A DNA stretch of 64,000 nt from the NCBI GenBank assembly GCA_958296125.1, contig OY282444.1, positions 2,599,940 through 2,663,939 on the forward strand, read 5' to 3'. The notes beneath the pieces were generated by a model, which was given only the letters and a program-made list of their open reading frames with translations, had not been told where the DNA came from and did no database searches. Source of the stretch: an uncultured Poribacteria bacterium (lineage in GTDB: Bacteria > Poribacteria > WGA-4E > PCPOR2b). Shown piece after piece: positions 35,120 through 44,482 of the stretch. How positions within the stretch are numbered: position 1 is the first letter of the stretch; each line of letters starts with the position of its first letter. The position numbers and the translations under genes are program-made.

Positions 35120-36147
35120 GGTGCATCTCCGATGTGTTCTTCCAACTTTTGTGCGAGTTGGGCAATTACCCTGTTTGGCGAATCGTAAACAACTTCGCCC
35201 GGCAGGGTTGTGTCGCTTGCTAGCTCACTTAGTTTTTCATGCAAATCGTCCATGAACCCGCTACGTCTCCCGATGTAAATGGAATCAAGGAACCGGTCAG
35301 CATAGTCCTCCATGACTTCGCGTAGTGCCGAGAGGCTTAGCTGCCCGACTCCGTCCTGTTCAACCATCAGGTTCATGAAGGGATGATTCCCACCATCAAG
35401 GACTGACAGAATAATCAGCTTAGGCGTAACATCGGTGAGGTGCGATGTCAGTTTCGCGCCGCCGCTGAGGAGTGGGAGGGCTTTAAGCGTCTGGCGGCAT
35501 CGCCGGAGGCGGATGTCCTTCGGAAGGACCCATGTTGATCTTTCATCTTCCCTTGTGCCGCCTGCGTCCTGAATCTTCGGAATATAACTGGCGGCGATGT
35601 TTTTATAGCCCGTTCTGTTGACATCTGAAAACATGCCAACTGCGCCGAGGTCAAGGGAGAAGATGCCCTGTAGGACACAGGAATAAAATTGGTGTTCATA
35701 AGGCACCGGATCGCCCTCTTGGCGCGCCATGACTCCCCAATCGTTCGTTGGAATTTGCGGAGCAGTAGCAATCAGCGGTGAACACTTGAGAGGCGATAAA
35801 CGGGTCACCGTCACATTAACCTTTTTCTTACCTTGCATCTCACTTTGTGCACGCATATATCCAAAGACATCGTCGTCGTCGTACATCACTGGATCCGCGG
35901 CGGTAAACGCGATTTTTTTCTCCCGCTCTATAGGGGAGCTTTCCCAGGCATCAAACTCCTGTTCAAGTGTAGTACGCCACCAATTTCGCCATGCTTGGCC
36001 GGAGACATAAGGATAGGTATTTCGCCCTTTCTGAAGCTTCTTGACAACAACTATATTTTCTGTTGCTTGCGAGGCTTCTGTACCGGCGTTGTTTAGGGCG
36101 GAATGCGGCGCATCGATCAGGGCTAATCCGATAAGGTGCTTGGACAT
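35116..36147 (-). CDS. cas7: Cascade backbone subunit Cas7 (Cst2/DevR family)
   Basis: A 343-residue RAMP protein that forms the crRNA-bound backbone of Cascade. The opening LIGLALIDAPHSALNNAG and VKKLQKGRNTYPYVSGQAWRNWWR (start and core cited) are characteristic of the DevR/Cst2 family, as is FSLDLGAVGMFSDVNRTGYKN. It follows cas8b by two bases and overlaps cas5 by four. Confidence 0.92.
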   Translation of the reverse strand: MSKHLIGLALIDAPHSALNNAGTEASQATENIVVVKKLQKGRNTYPYVSGQAWRNWWRTTLEQEFDAWESSPIEREKKIAFTAADPVMYDDDDVFGYMRAQSEMQGKKKVNVTVTRLSPLKCSPLIATAPQIPTNDWGVMARQEGDPVPYEHQFYSCVLQGIFSLDLGAVGMFSDVNRTGYKNIAASYIPKIQDAGGTREDERSTWVLPKDIRLRRCRQTLKALPLLSGGAKLTSHLTDVTPKLIILSVLDGGNHPFMNLMVEQDGVGQLSLSALREVMEDYADRFLDSIYIGRRSGFMDDLHEKLSELASDTTLPGEVVYDSPNRVIAQLAQKLEEHIGDAP

Positions 36148-36149
36148 GA

Positions 36150-37559
36150 TTAATCCTCCTTGGGGAGATCGGTTTCAGACAAGTCATCGTCAACCGATGC
36201 AGTATCTTCATCAAAATCAACCAAACCTTGCTCTTGTAGCCATCCGTGGAGTTTCTCGTAGATACGAAAGAGCAACAGGTCGCGAGTCTCACTCCAAAAC
36301 GTAACGTTATTACTTGCGGGAAAGAGATGCTCAACATAATCCTCCAACGAGAAGAGAGGTTCTTGAGCACCTTGCGATATTCTTTCTCGAATGACGAACC
36401 GGAGCACATTACGACATTCGCGGTAACTTTTCGCACGTTCTAATTGCGTAAGTCGCCGATCTCGTCCGGATACACGGATACTATCCGCAATGAAATCACC
36501 AACATCTTTGATTTTATTAAGTCGTGCTTGATCCATATTTCTAACCTCCTTTAAGTACAGGGAAAGCAATTCCCAGTTTCCGCGCGGTTTTTGGGCGGGC
36601 CGGTTTAAAAAGTACCGGAGGATTGAGCGGTCTTCCAACAGGTTCTCATACACTCGGTTGGTGCGGTTCTTGTAATCCTCCTCGGATTTAACTTTAGCCC
36701 AGTTGACTTTTGAGTAACCGCTTCGGACAATTTGTTGCCATGCAATTTTAAACTCGCTTTGATGGACGATGCGTAAAAATCGGAAGACGGGGGCTGGCAT
36801 GTAAAAGATTTCAAGTTCAGGTCCCTGTCCGAAGTTTGTGAAGCAGTAGACCTGTAGGGAGATATCTTCATCCCATCGCATCTCCCCAAACTCAACCATT
36901 TCCCGAGTCATGTAGAACAAGCCGTTGCGTGGATTTGCATAACCGGGGTTAAAACATCCAGAAATTTCCAGTCGAATCCGTTGAAGCTGAATATCTTCGA
37001 GGCATTTTCGAGTCCAAGCTCTCAGGGCGTTCCACGAATTGGAGTGAAGCATGAGAAACCGTCCACCAGTTGCAACAAGAGCCAAGGGCGATAGTTGGAT
37101 GGCAAAAGCGCAGGCGGAACAGTAGCCAACTCCCTCAGCAAAGGTTGGAAAGAAGTTGCGCAACTTCCCAGAGCCAGTTAGTGGTACGCCCGTTCTCGAA
37201 AGCCATATGTTTGCATCGCGTCTGCCGCATCCTATACAATCCCCACTTTGACTCAGGTTCTCCGCATTAGCAATATGGTTAAGGAGTGCTTCTTTAAAGC
37301 CTGCAGCGCGGTCGCCTTTTTTAGAAGGATGTGTTAACGGATGGTTGGTTGTGAAAATCGAAACCCAATTCTTCCAACCGTGTGCTTCAGGTTTCTTTTT
37401 GTCAAACGGTCGCAGGATAGGAACAACTTCCGTAACAACCTTCTCAAGGTCAGTGGTAGTAATCTGTTCCGGTTGCACACCACGCCCTAACCATTCACAG
37501 ATTCCACAGATACCCGTATCAACAAACGGGTTGCCCATCAGTTTTTCATAGATTGCCAT
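36150..37559 (-). CDS. cas8b: Cascade large subunit Cas8b, Cst1 (CXXC-CXXC) type
   Basis: A 469-residue protein. The pairs CIGCGRRDANIWLSRTG and GYCSACAFAIQLSPLAL are the CXXC...CXXC signature of Cst1, the large subunit of Tneap-type I-B systems, thought to recognise the PAM. The ATG at 37559 has GGAGGG six bases upstream, so the longer in-frame extension is rejected. An LYLKEVRN region and an acidic C-terminus follow. It lies between cas6 and cas7. Confidence 0.88.
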   Translation of the reverse strand: MAIYEKLMGNPFVDTGICGICEWLGRGVQPEQITTTDLEKVVTEVVPILRPFDKKKPEAHGWKNWVSIFTTNHPLTHPSKKGDRAAGFKEALLNHIANAENLSQSGDCIGCGRRDANIWLSRTGVPLTGSGKLRNFFPTFAEGVGYCSACAFAIQLSPLALVATGGRFLMLHSNSWNALRAWTRKCLEDIQLQRIRLEISGCFNPGYANPRNGLFYMTREMVEFGEMRWDEDISLQVYCFTNFGQGPELEIFYMPAPVFRFLRIVHQSEFKIAWQQIVRSGYSKVNWAKVKSEEDYKNRTNRVYENLLEDRSILRYFLNRPAQKPRGNWELLSLYLKEVRNMDQARLNKIKDVGDFIADSIRVSGRDRRLTQLERAKSYRECRNVLRFVIRERISQGAQEPLFSLEDYVEHLFPASNNVTFWSETRDLLLFRIYEKLHGWLQEQGLVDFDEDTASVDDDLSETDLPKED

Positions 37560-37624
37560 CTTTATCCCTCCTGCTTTGAAACCTAAAATCATACAACTAT
37601 ACGAGTGTTAAGTCAACATAGATT

Positions 37625-38392
37625 TCATATATTCTTTCTTACAACCTCCACCATCCCAAACCCCATGCTATTTTTATCCCCGAATCCGCATGCGTAGCCG
37701 ACGTGGATTAACTCCGGGGCACCGATGACATGAAACGGAGAGAGGATGCCGCGAATTTTGGTGCCTTTGAAATCAACCAAGCGGGTCACACGTCCCCCTT
37801 TTTTGTCGATGTACGCCGGATCGAAGGTCATTGCAAACGATTGCTCTTGCGGCGGCTGTCGGTACACCGCTTCGTATTTCCGAATCAGGTTTTGTCGAAC
37901 TAACTCGGAGAACTGGGGGTCATCGGGGAGGCAGTAGTGTGTGTCAAGTTTATTGGCTCGCTCTCGCACAGTAGACATCGTAATCGGTGAGAGACACCGA
38001 AAGGTCATCTGTGGCCCGAAGCGGGGTTGGCGCAACACCTCGACATCCTGCACCCGCAACCTGTGATGTTCAATCTGTAGAATTCCGGTCTGCATTAGCG
38101 CGGCGGCGAAGTTTTCTAAAAATGGTTCCTGAGATGAGGAGACACACCATGTCAGCGGCGAACGGAAGTGAATCTGATCGCCTCGGATCTCCCGTTCCTT
38201 TGCCATTAGTTGAGAGAAGGTAAACAGTTTGAAACGCCGCTTCTCCTGTTCATAGCCGCCTTGGTGGAGGAAATGTGCATATTCGGGGTCGGATTCCTTG
38301 AGAAAACGATAGATGGCACCTGTGAGAAAGTAATTGTAGTTGATTGGTAGGCGGATGCCTGTGCCGGTGTCGCACGTAATTTTGATTCGCAT
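37625..38392 (-). CDS. cas6: CRISPR RNA processing endoribonuclease Cas6
   Basis: A 255-residue double-RAMP nuclease. The glycine-rich loop YACGFGDKNSMGFGMVEV near the C-terminus and the segment AHFLHQGGYEQEKRRFKLFTFS near the N-terminus (cited by its ends) are typical; H43 is a candidate catalytic histidine. Cas6 cuts repeats to leave the ATTGAAAC handle. It sits between the csm and cas8b modules and is the only processing enzyme seen, so it probably matures crRNAs for both type I-B and type III-A complexes. Confidence 0.93.
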   Translation of the reverse strand: MRIKITCDTGTGIRLPINYNYFLTGAIYRFLKESDPEYAHFLHQGGYEQEKRRFKLFTFSQLMAKEREIRGDQIHFRSPLTWCVSSSQEPFLENFAAALMQTGILQIEHHRLRVQDVEVLRQPRFGPQMTFRCLSPITMSTVRERANKLDTHYCLPDDPQFSELVRQNLIRKYEAVYRQPPQEQSFAMTFDPAYIDKKGGRVTRLVDFKGTKIRGILSPFHVIGAPELIHVGYACGFGDKNSMGFGMVEVVRKNI

Positions 38393-38424
38393 GAATTCAC
38401 CTCTAGGTAATGAAAATCAATTTT

Positions 38425-39558
38425 TCAGGATGATGTTATTTGCACCCAACCAAGCGGGGACTTCGGTCTCTGGCGGTCATACAGAACCCGACGGGTCTTC
38501 GGAAATTCATCATCATAGTAATCCGTCCGCGAGCGGCTTCTGCCCAGACGGTAGTGCCGTCGCAACTTCATCATCAAATCATCATCGCCTCCGGTTGCCA
38601 GTTGAGTGACCGTTTTCGCAAGATATCCCGCCCCCCAGCCGATTGGCAGGATGAACCCACCGCTCGGTAGATTTTCGATCCGGTTCGAGAGTGATTCATA
38701 GAAATTTGCAAGCTCAGGCAACCTATAATAATTGTAAAATTCTGATTCTTCATCGGCAAGCCCTTTCGCCACGAAGTTGCACGCCTCGGCGAGTTCCTCG
38801 CAGACTACCCGCTCCTGCCGATCGCTATATCCAAGCTCGCGTTTTTCACGCGGGCGGAAGAGGGACTTGTCAATTTTGATTGAGAAATCCAACGTCTGCT
38901 CGGCGCGAATCTGCTCGACAAATGTCTTGTACTCACGATTGCCTTCCCGTTTTTGGACGAGTTTGCCCTCTCGATTGAGTGTAACCGTCCACGCGACACC
39001 CATATCCAAGGCTTCGATCGGAATCGGCGCGGTATCGCTGACCTGCACGACTCGCATCAGATCGTGATTCGGATCTTTTCCAAGCACACGCCTTTCAATC
39101 GGTTGTCCCACCCAACTTCGATTCTGTTTTCGCTGTAGTTGCTCTTTCAAATAGTTGACTGAATACTTAAAGGCTTCTTGGGCTTCTGGATTATCATCAT
39201 CAATGAAACTCCACAGCAGTGCGGTGCGGATTGCGCCTTTGATGCTGCTGCCGGGGATCATCGGGCGACTGAAAGCATCTTTAATTGATTCGCGGATTTC
39301 AGTTTCCCGTGGGTCTTCGGGGCACGGGAGTATGTAAGACGCTGATGCCTGATTTGTCGGAAGGTATCTCCGCCACCCAAAGTCGCGTCGTCCCATCGCA
39401 ATGGTGAGGCGATTTAGTTCAGATTCAGGGATAGCTGCAAGTACCCTATCAAGGTCAACGCGATGCCATTGTCCATTGTCGTAGAAGCCGTCAATTTGGC
39501 TCAATGTTTCACCCGTGCCGATATGGACGGGTGTGATGGTTTTTAGTTGGTATTTCAC
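38425..39558 (-). CDS. csm5: Type III-A subunit Csm5
   Basis: A 377-residue RAMP protein of the Csm complex tip. It starts KYQLKTITPVHIGTGE, with the G-rich motif, followed by IPGSSIKGAIRTALLW as in Csm5 and related RAMPs. I chose a GTG at 39558 because GGGGGG lies just upstream and the homology begins there; the frame can be extended to 39642, but that part looks non-coding. A 210-base gap separates it from csm4, containing a CCTCCGCTCCGGAGG palindrome. Next comes cas6, 32 bases later. Confidence 0.88.
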   Translation of the reverse strand: MKYQLKTITPVHIGTGETLSQIDGFYDNGQWHRVDLDRVLAAIPESELNRLTIAMGRRDFGWRRYLPTNQASASYILPCPEDPRETEIRESIKDAFSRPMIPGSSIKGAIRTALLWSFIDDDNPEAQEAFKYSVNYLKEQLQRKQNRSWVGQPIERRVLGKDPNHDLMRVVQVSDTAPIPIEALDMGVAWTVTLNREGKLVQKREGNREYKTFVEQIRAEQTLDFSIKIDKSLFRPREKRELGYSDRQERVVCEELAEACNFVAKGLADEESEFYNYYRLPELANFYESLSNRIENLPSGGFILPIGWGAGYLAKTVTQLATGGDDDLMMKLRRHYRLGRSRSRTDYYDDEFPKTRRVLYDRQRPKSPLGWVQITSS

Positions 39559-39767
39559 AATTCCCCCCGATTGTATTGGTTGATTGAACTGATGCCTCCT
39601 ACACACTGCGCCCCTCCGGAGCGGAGGTTTCCGTCGCATCATTGGGTTAGGGACTGTTTAACCTGATGAAAACAAGACAGGACGGTGGATACTTCGCTTG
39701 TCTATCCATGTTTTCTGTGTAATCCGTTGAATTCGTGATTCAGACAATAATTATGCACACTCCTCAT

Positions 39768-40781
39768 TTATATCTTCAGGGGCCAAGCGTAGGCGTATCG
39801 CCAGACGGGGTGCGGACACGCATCCGGTGTCAGGTCAACGAGACGACCGACCTGTGTGCCCTTCCCACCCAACACGGAGCCTTCCCCGAACATCCAGACC
39901 TGCTGACGACGCAGGTGGCTCCCCTCAGCAGAACCGATCCAACCGGAGCGTTCCTCCAGCGTATAACCGACATCACCTTGAATGAGTCGGTTTAATTCAT
40001 CGGCATCCCGCGGACAGACCGGCGAGAGCGTGACGAACCGATCCGCCTCCGACTCTGATTCGAGTTGCTTTGAATCCTGATCTGATCGGGGGGTGGCAGG
40101 TTTGCTATCGAACTCAAAGGTGCCGTACCCCGCACTCCGCTCACCGCCAAGACCTGTATCACCGAGTACACGGAGGATTGTTTCAATTTGCGTTTGGGTC
40201 TCCTCTGTCCTGAATTTCGCATCGAACCACAACCCACAACCTTTGTGAAACCTAACAGCTTTCAAGTGCCAGATTTCCGATGCGGATGATTGACGATCCA
40301 GAGTCACGCGAGGTCTCTTGTCAGTCTCCCAAACGGCAGGTAGGCACTTGTCATCGCCGTGAATCCAGAGCTGTCCGTCGTTGATCAGATCTTTGTCCCT
40401 TATTAAATCAGCACGGTCAGAGGCAACCGACTCACTGTTGACAATTTGACGAAAACGCCTCTCGGAGAGGAAGCGAATCTTCTTGAGTTTTTTGCGGTCA
40501 TCGTCCGCATTAACGTTGAGATTGATCAACGGCTTGGGGAAGAATCTGCTATCGCCTGCAAAGGGAAAGGCAGAAGTCAACAGAAACGGTTCACCCGCTT
40601 CGTATTGTGCCAGAAAATCGGTGAGCGGCTCTTCCCCGTAAAACATCCGCCACGTCTGACAAATTGCTGAAAAGAGGGTGTCGGCGGGGATTAAGATTCC
40701 GGTTTCCTCCAATCCAACTCCGCGCCGCCCAAGATGGAGGGGTGATCGGAAGTTAAGATAGTAGGTGACATGTTTTGACAT
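39768..40781 (-). CDS. csm4: Type III-A subunit Csm4
   Basis: A 337-residue RAMP that binds the crRNA 5' handle and contacts Cas10. Typical family features are YLNFRSPLHLGRRGVGLEET, IPADTLFSAICQTWRMFYG, LTSAFPFAGDSRFFPKP and the glycine-rich loop GLGGERSAGYGTFEF. Spacing to csm3 is 11 bases. Nothing unusual was seen. Confidence 0.92.
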   Translation of the reverse strand: MSKHVTYYLNFRSPLHLGRRGVGLEETGILIPADTLFSAICQTWRMFYGEEPLTDFLAQYEAGEPFLLTSAFPFAGDSRFFPKPLINLNVNADDDRKKLKKIRFLSERRFRQIVNSESVASDRADLIRDKDLINDGQLWIHGDDKCLPAVWETDKRPRVTLDRQSSASEIWHLKAVRFHKGCGLWFDAKFRTEETQTQIETILRVLGDTGLGGERSAGYGTFEFDSKPATPRSDQDSKQLESESEADRFVTLSPVCPRDADELNRLIQGDVGYTLEERSGWIGSAEGSHLRRQQVWMFGEGSVLGGKGTQVGRLVDLTPDACPHPVWRYAYAWPLKI

Positions 40782-40792
40782 GAAGCCCCTCC

Positions 40793-41611
40793 CTACGCTT
40801 GCATCGCTGCTGAAATTTGGCTTTGATAATCCGCTTTCCGCAATGCCGAAACGCCATCCCCTTCGGCGAGCGTGGCAATCGGTACTGACTGCGGGTTTTC
40901 ATAATGCTTTCGGGATTTGAAGATTACCTTCAACTTACGGAAGGCAATTTTCCCGGAGCCGCGTGACCCGGAACCGCCGAGGTAGTCATCTTCGATCAGT
41001 TCCATGCCCATCAATACTGTGTCAAAAAGCGCGATTTCACTGTCAACGCTCCCCTCGGAACCGGTGTCGAGGGTGTAGAGGCTGTGGACCATCTCCAGCG
41101 GGCCGAAGGTTGCTTCTGCGGGCACACGCTCGTTTTGGCGTGGCGTTGCCGCCGAAGTGATGCGGTCAATTACGACCTCGGTTTTGACCTCCGTGTACAG
41201 CATATCAGTGTCAATCTCGTTAAAACGCTCCCTCGTCTCGGCGGTCAGAAGCGCGTCGCGGACAATCAGGCGCGTGGGCATCGTGTCTTCCATGTTACGG
41301 CTCGGAGCGATACCGAAAACTTGACAAACTGAACACTCCTTGTAGTCAGCCAACCTATTACACTCGTGGACGCGAACTTGCGGCCTATCCCGACGAAGGG
41401 GTTTATTTAGGTGCCGGTCTAACAGAGACCGCATCTTGCCGCGCAGCGATGAGCCGGGGATGTACGGCTCACGAGTGAGTGGGTTTCGGATGACGGGTTT
41501 ATCCACACCGCCGATGTCCAACTCGCCCGCGCTTCCACCGATGTGGAGTCCCGTCATCGCTTCGATTTCGCCTATGATAAAGATCTTGCCTTGAAGTTGA
41601 ATACTTGCCAT
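40793..41611 (-). CDS. csm3: Type III-A backbone subunit Csm3 (target RNA nuclease)
   Basis: A 272-residue RAMP that forms the Csm backbone and cuts target RNA every six bases. The motif ELDIGGVDKPVIRNP contains the catalytic-type aspartate (D37, equivalent to D33 of characterised Csm3), followed by YIPGSSLRGKMRSLLDRHL. CNRLADYKECSVCQVFG is the cysteine-containing loop typical of Csm3, and GGSGSRGSGKIAF is the C-terminal glycine-rich loop. RNA cleavage should therefore be active. Confidence 0.95.
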   Translation of the reverse strand: MASIQLQGKIFIIGEIEAMTGLHIGGSAGELDIGGVDKPVIRNPLTREPYIPGSSLRGKMRSLLDRHLNKPLRRDRPQVRVHECNRLADYKECSVCQVFGIAPSRNMEDTMPTRLIVRDALLTAETRERFNEIDTDMLYTEVKTEVVIDRITSAATPRQNERVPAEATFGPLEMVHSLYTLDTGSEGSVDSEIALFDTVLMGMELIEDDYLGGSGSRGSGKIAFRKLKVIFKSRKHYENPQSVPIATLAEGDGVSALRKADYQSQISAAMQA

Positions 41612-41636
41612 TTCTATTCTCCTTTAGTTACACCTA

Positions 41637-42056
41637 CTAATCCTTTCCTCCGGAAGCTTTGTGATAGGCTAAAATTGCCTCAAAGAAATCGACAAAACGA
41701 TTGAATTTCTTTGAATCGTCTCCCACAAGATCAATTGCCTGTGTCAGAACATCCTTCAGCGTATTGACCCCGCCGCCGTGTCGCTTTGCGGCGTATGCGA
41801 GTTTCGGCTTGAGCATCAAGAGTTTGTGTGTGTCAAGTTCGCCACCTTTCATCTGCATCTTCTTGACCGCACCGTAGATATTGCGAATCTGAGATGTCGT
41901 TAGTTTCTGATCCGCTAGTTGCTGCCCTCGCTGCTCTGCCTCTTTTACCAAAATTTCACCACCCTCAGTGATAATTCTAGCATCCAGATTGACTCTCGTA
42001 GAACCGCGATCATCTCTTCCCCGAGGACCGCGATTATCTCTGGAACGTTCTCTCAT
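41637..42056 (-). CDS. csm2: Type III-A small subunit Csm2
   Basis: A 139-residue, largely helical protein. Its N-terminus is basic and R/G/D-rich (RERSRDNRGPRGRDDRGS), followed by the Csm2 core LTTSQIRNIYGAVKKMQ and LLMLKPKLAYAAKRHGGG. The ATG at 42056 has GGGAGG six bases upstream; a longer frame upstream is rejected. The start overlaps the cas10 stop by 23 bases, so translation is coupled. Confidence 0.9.
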   Translation of the reverse strand: MRERSRDNRGPRGRDDRGSTRVNLDARIITEGGEILVKEAEQRGQQLADQKLTTSQIRNIYGAVKKMQMKGGELDTHKLLMLKPKLAYAAKRHGGGVNTLKDVLTQAIDLVGDDSKKFNRFVDFFEAILAYHKASGGKD

Positions 42057-44406
42057 TTTTATCCTCCCTTGTTTGTAAAGTTGTCCAACGTACAATGACG
42101 CGGAGAAATTGAAGGAGTTCACCTGCTTCACTGTGATTGCGAACCAACCCTTGACGCAGGTCATCAATCAGGTCGGTATGGTTTTTGTACATCTGCTTGG
42201 CACGGCCGAGATGATAAATGAGCCGCCACGCCCATTTGCGTTGCTTATGTTCATCACTTTCATAGAGATGGTAAATCTCGCTCAAGCGTGTGAGAAAGCT
42301 ACTTGACAACGGCTTTTCGCCACTGACTGCTTTCAACAGTCGCTTATGCCACCCATCAACTCGGTTGAAATCTTCCCAAGTCATCGCTCTTTGCAGGAAG
42401 CTAAGCGTGTCCTTCTCTTTCCGTAACGCTTTCGCGTTATCAAGCGCATCACCGGCATCGCTAGCCAACTGGTAGAGCGGGTATTTTTTATGCTCGATCG
42501 CGATGCCTCCCGAAAGTGTGACATGCTCGCCGCCGACAAATGCACGAAATTCGTCCCGAATCTGCCGGGCGATTTGGGGTGCGGCACTCCATCCACTGAC
42601 AAGGAATAGGTCATCGCCGCCTGCGTAGATTAACTCCAAAATTTCACGCGTGTGGGTGGCGTTATAATCGCGGCAGAGTTTCGGGATGTAGCCTTCAAAG
42701 AAGAGCCGCATCGATTCGCTCAACGTGGACATCCGCGAAATGGTCGCACTATCACCAAGCCCTTTCTCGAACAGCTGACCCAGATTGTCCACGTCCATCC
42801 GTAACACGCTAAGCCAGTTTGTCCCTTCCGATGCGTCGGCGAGTTGGTCGAAGTCCGCCACCGCTTCGCTGTCCGGTTTGCGTGGGATGACCTGTGGTAG
42901 AGGTCGGAAATCGTAACTCACGGGTAGATCGCCCCACCGGAAGTTACCGAGAGTTTCGTCAGAAAGGAAATCGGTCGAATTAAGTCGATAGACTGTCGCA
43001 CGGGTTGCGTCAGTGGGGGAGGGTGGCTTGGCTTCCGACGTATTGACGAGGTGAAATTCTAACCCAAAGCCGCGGATGATTTCATTCCAATCCGGTCTAT
43101 CGGAAATGGGTTGCTCAGGAATCTCAAAGGCGACAAGATGTTGGGCATCCCGTAATTGCCGCCCAAGTTCCGGGAATCCGTAGTTCTCTGTCTCCCGTTC
43201 ATCGCGGGGTGTGAAAAAAAGGTCAAACATCTTTTCCGAAGGTAACTCCCGCCACTTTGTCTGTTTCTGCCGCTCAATCTCCTCTGAAACGATTTTCCAT
43301 TTCTTGGAAAATTCGTCGAAATTGCTCGCTGTTACAGGGACACCCGCTAGAACGATCGAAAGTTCTTCCCGATGTGCCTGCCATAGTTTTTCGGCAATCT
43401 CGGCACGGAGCGCGTCGATCTCCTCCCTAGCCTTTCTATAGGGCAAAAGCAGGTAGAAATGACCGCCGCTTGCGAGTAGCAGGTTCGTTATCGGCAGGTC
43501 AAACCGCCGCAGGATCCACAACGCAATCGCTTCCGTCAACAGTTGCAGGTAGAATGACCGCCCGCGCAACTCCAGCGATGCCCCATCGGACTTAATCCGG
43601 TAGAGGAAATTCTGGAGTCCCGAAATATCGCCTTTGATCAAGGCGCATAACGGTCGTTCAGGAAACCGCTTGAGGTAGCCATTCAAATCATCAGGGGCAA
43701 TTTCCCGATGGACACACGCTGCGATTGCCGCCGTTGTGCGGAGGTGATCGTAGAGCGAAATATCGGGGACAGTCTGCTCGTGGCCTCCCTCCCAAGGGGT
43801 CGCGGAGGGCATACGGGCGGTGTACTTGTGCAGGAGCGCAACAAGCGTCTGATAGTCTGCGGACTGATAGCCGCGCTCGCCCGCTAATCGCTGCAGCTCT
43901 CGCGTGAATTCATCCCAGAGTTCCTCGTACCTGCTTGGGTCGGCAGATCCAGCTTCTGTTGGAAAAATGGTCTCGCGGCGGATGTTTAACGGATCGAGAT
44001 TATATCGCAATTCCGTTGTCGGCCGCGGTTTGTCGGGGGTTTGTAAACGCGACATAATCGAGACCAATGCGGCGTGGGAGGGTTTTTCCTGCTCACGCTG
44101 TTCGGCCTCGCGCTCTTTGGCGGAGAGTCGGTCTGCCAAAGTTACCTGCTTTTCAATCTCCTTTCTCTGTCTGGGGAAGTTATGGTGGTTTAGAATCGCA
44201 TCGCCCAAATCATCACCGCATGGGTAAAAGAAACCTCCCAAGTCCTCTGTTACAAACTCCCAACCGTGCCTTTCGTGAGGGCGGAAGGGCGGTGTTGCAA
44301 TCGTCCGCTGCCGAAATTTCCCGATGTCGTGGAGCAATGCGGCAAGTTGTAGCCGTTCAATGTCTTGAAACATGTGGGCACCTCTTGAGGTTTGAGATTT
44401 TGACAT
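42034..44406 (-). CDS. cas10: Cas10 (Csm1), HD nuclease and cyclic oligoadenylate synthase
   Basis: The 790-residue signature protein of type III. An N-terminal HD domain contains LLHDIGKF (H26, D27) and ILNHHNF. Palm 1 shows IKGDISGLQNFLY, Palm 2 shows LRMDVDNLG and YAGGDDLFLVSGW with GGDD at residues 596-599, the polymerase site for cyclic oligoadenylates. The DIII helical domain follows. The ATG at 44406 has GGGAGG eight bases upstream. The four-cysteine zinc finger usually found between the palms is missing. Both the ssDNase and the signalling activity look intact, and the two CARF proteins in the locus are the logical receivers. Confidence 0.96.
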   Translation of the reverse strand: MSKSQTSRGAHMFQDIERLQLAALLHDIGKFRQRTIATPPFRPHERHGWEFVTEDLGGFFYPCGDDLGDAILNHHNFPRQRKEIEKQVTLADRLSAKEREAEQREQEKPSHAALVSIMSRLQTPDKPRPTTELRYNLDPLNIRRETIFPTEAGSADPSRYEELWDEFTRELQRLAGERGYQSADYQTLVALLHKYTARMPSATPWEGGHEQTVPDISLYDHLRTTAAIAACVHREIAPDDLNGYLKRFPERPLCALIKGDISGLQNFLYRIKSDGASLELRGRSFYLQLLTEAIALWILRRFDLPITNLLLASGGHFYLLLPYRKAREEIDALRAEIAEKLWQAHREELSIVLAGVPVTASNFDEFSKKWKIVSEEIERQKQTKWRELPSEKMFDLFFTPRDERETENYGFPELGRQLRDAQHLVAFEIPEQPISDRPDWNEIIRGFGLEFHLVNTSEAKPPSPTDATRATVYRLNSTDFLSDETLGNFRWGDLPVSYDFRPLPQVIPRKPDSEAVADFDQLADASEGTNWLSVLRMDVDNLGQLFEKGLGDSATISRMSTLSESMRLFFEGYIPKLCRDYNATHTREILELIYAGGDDLFLVSGWSAAPQIARQIRDEFRAFVGGEHVTLSGGIAIEHKKYPLYQLASDAGDALDNAKALRKEKDTLSFLQRAMTWEDFNRVDGWHKRLLKAVSGEKPLSSSFLTRLSEIYHLYESDEHKQRKWAWRLIYHLGRAKQMYKNHTDLIDDLRQGLVRNHSEAGELLQFLRVIVRWTTLQTREDKNERTFQR

Positions 44407-44482
44407 AAAATATACCTCCCATTTTGAGCATGTTCAAGGATAACAACTCGGTTTTTATCTTAGCAACCCAGTTTTTATCACA

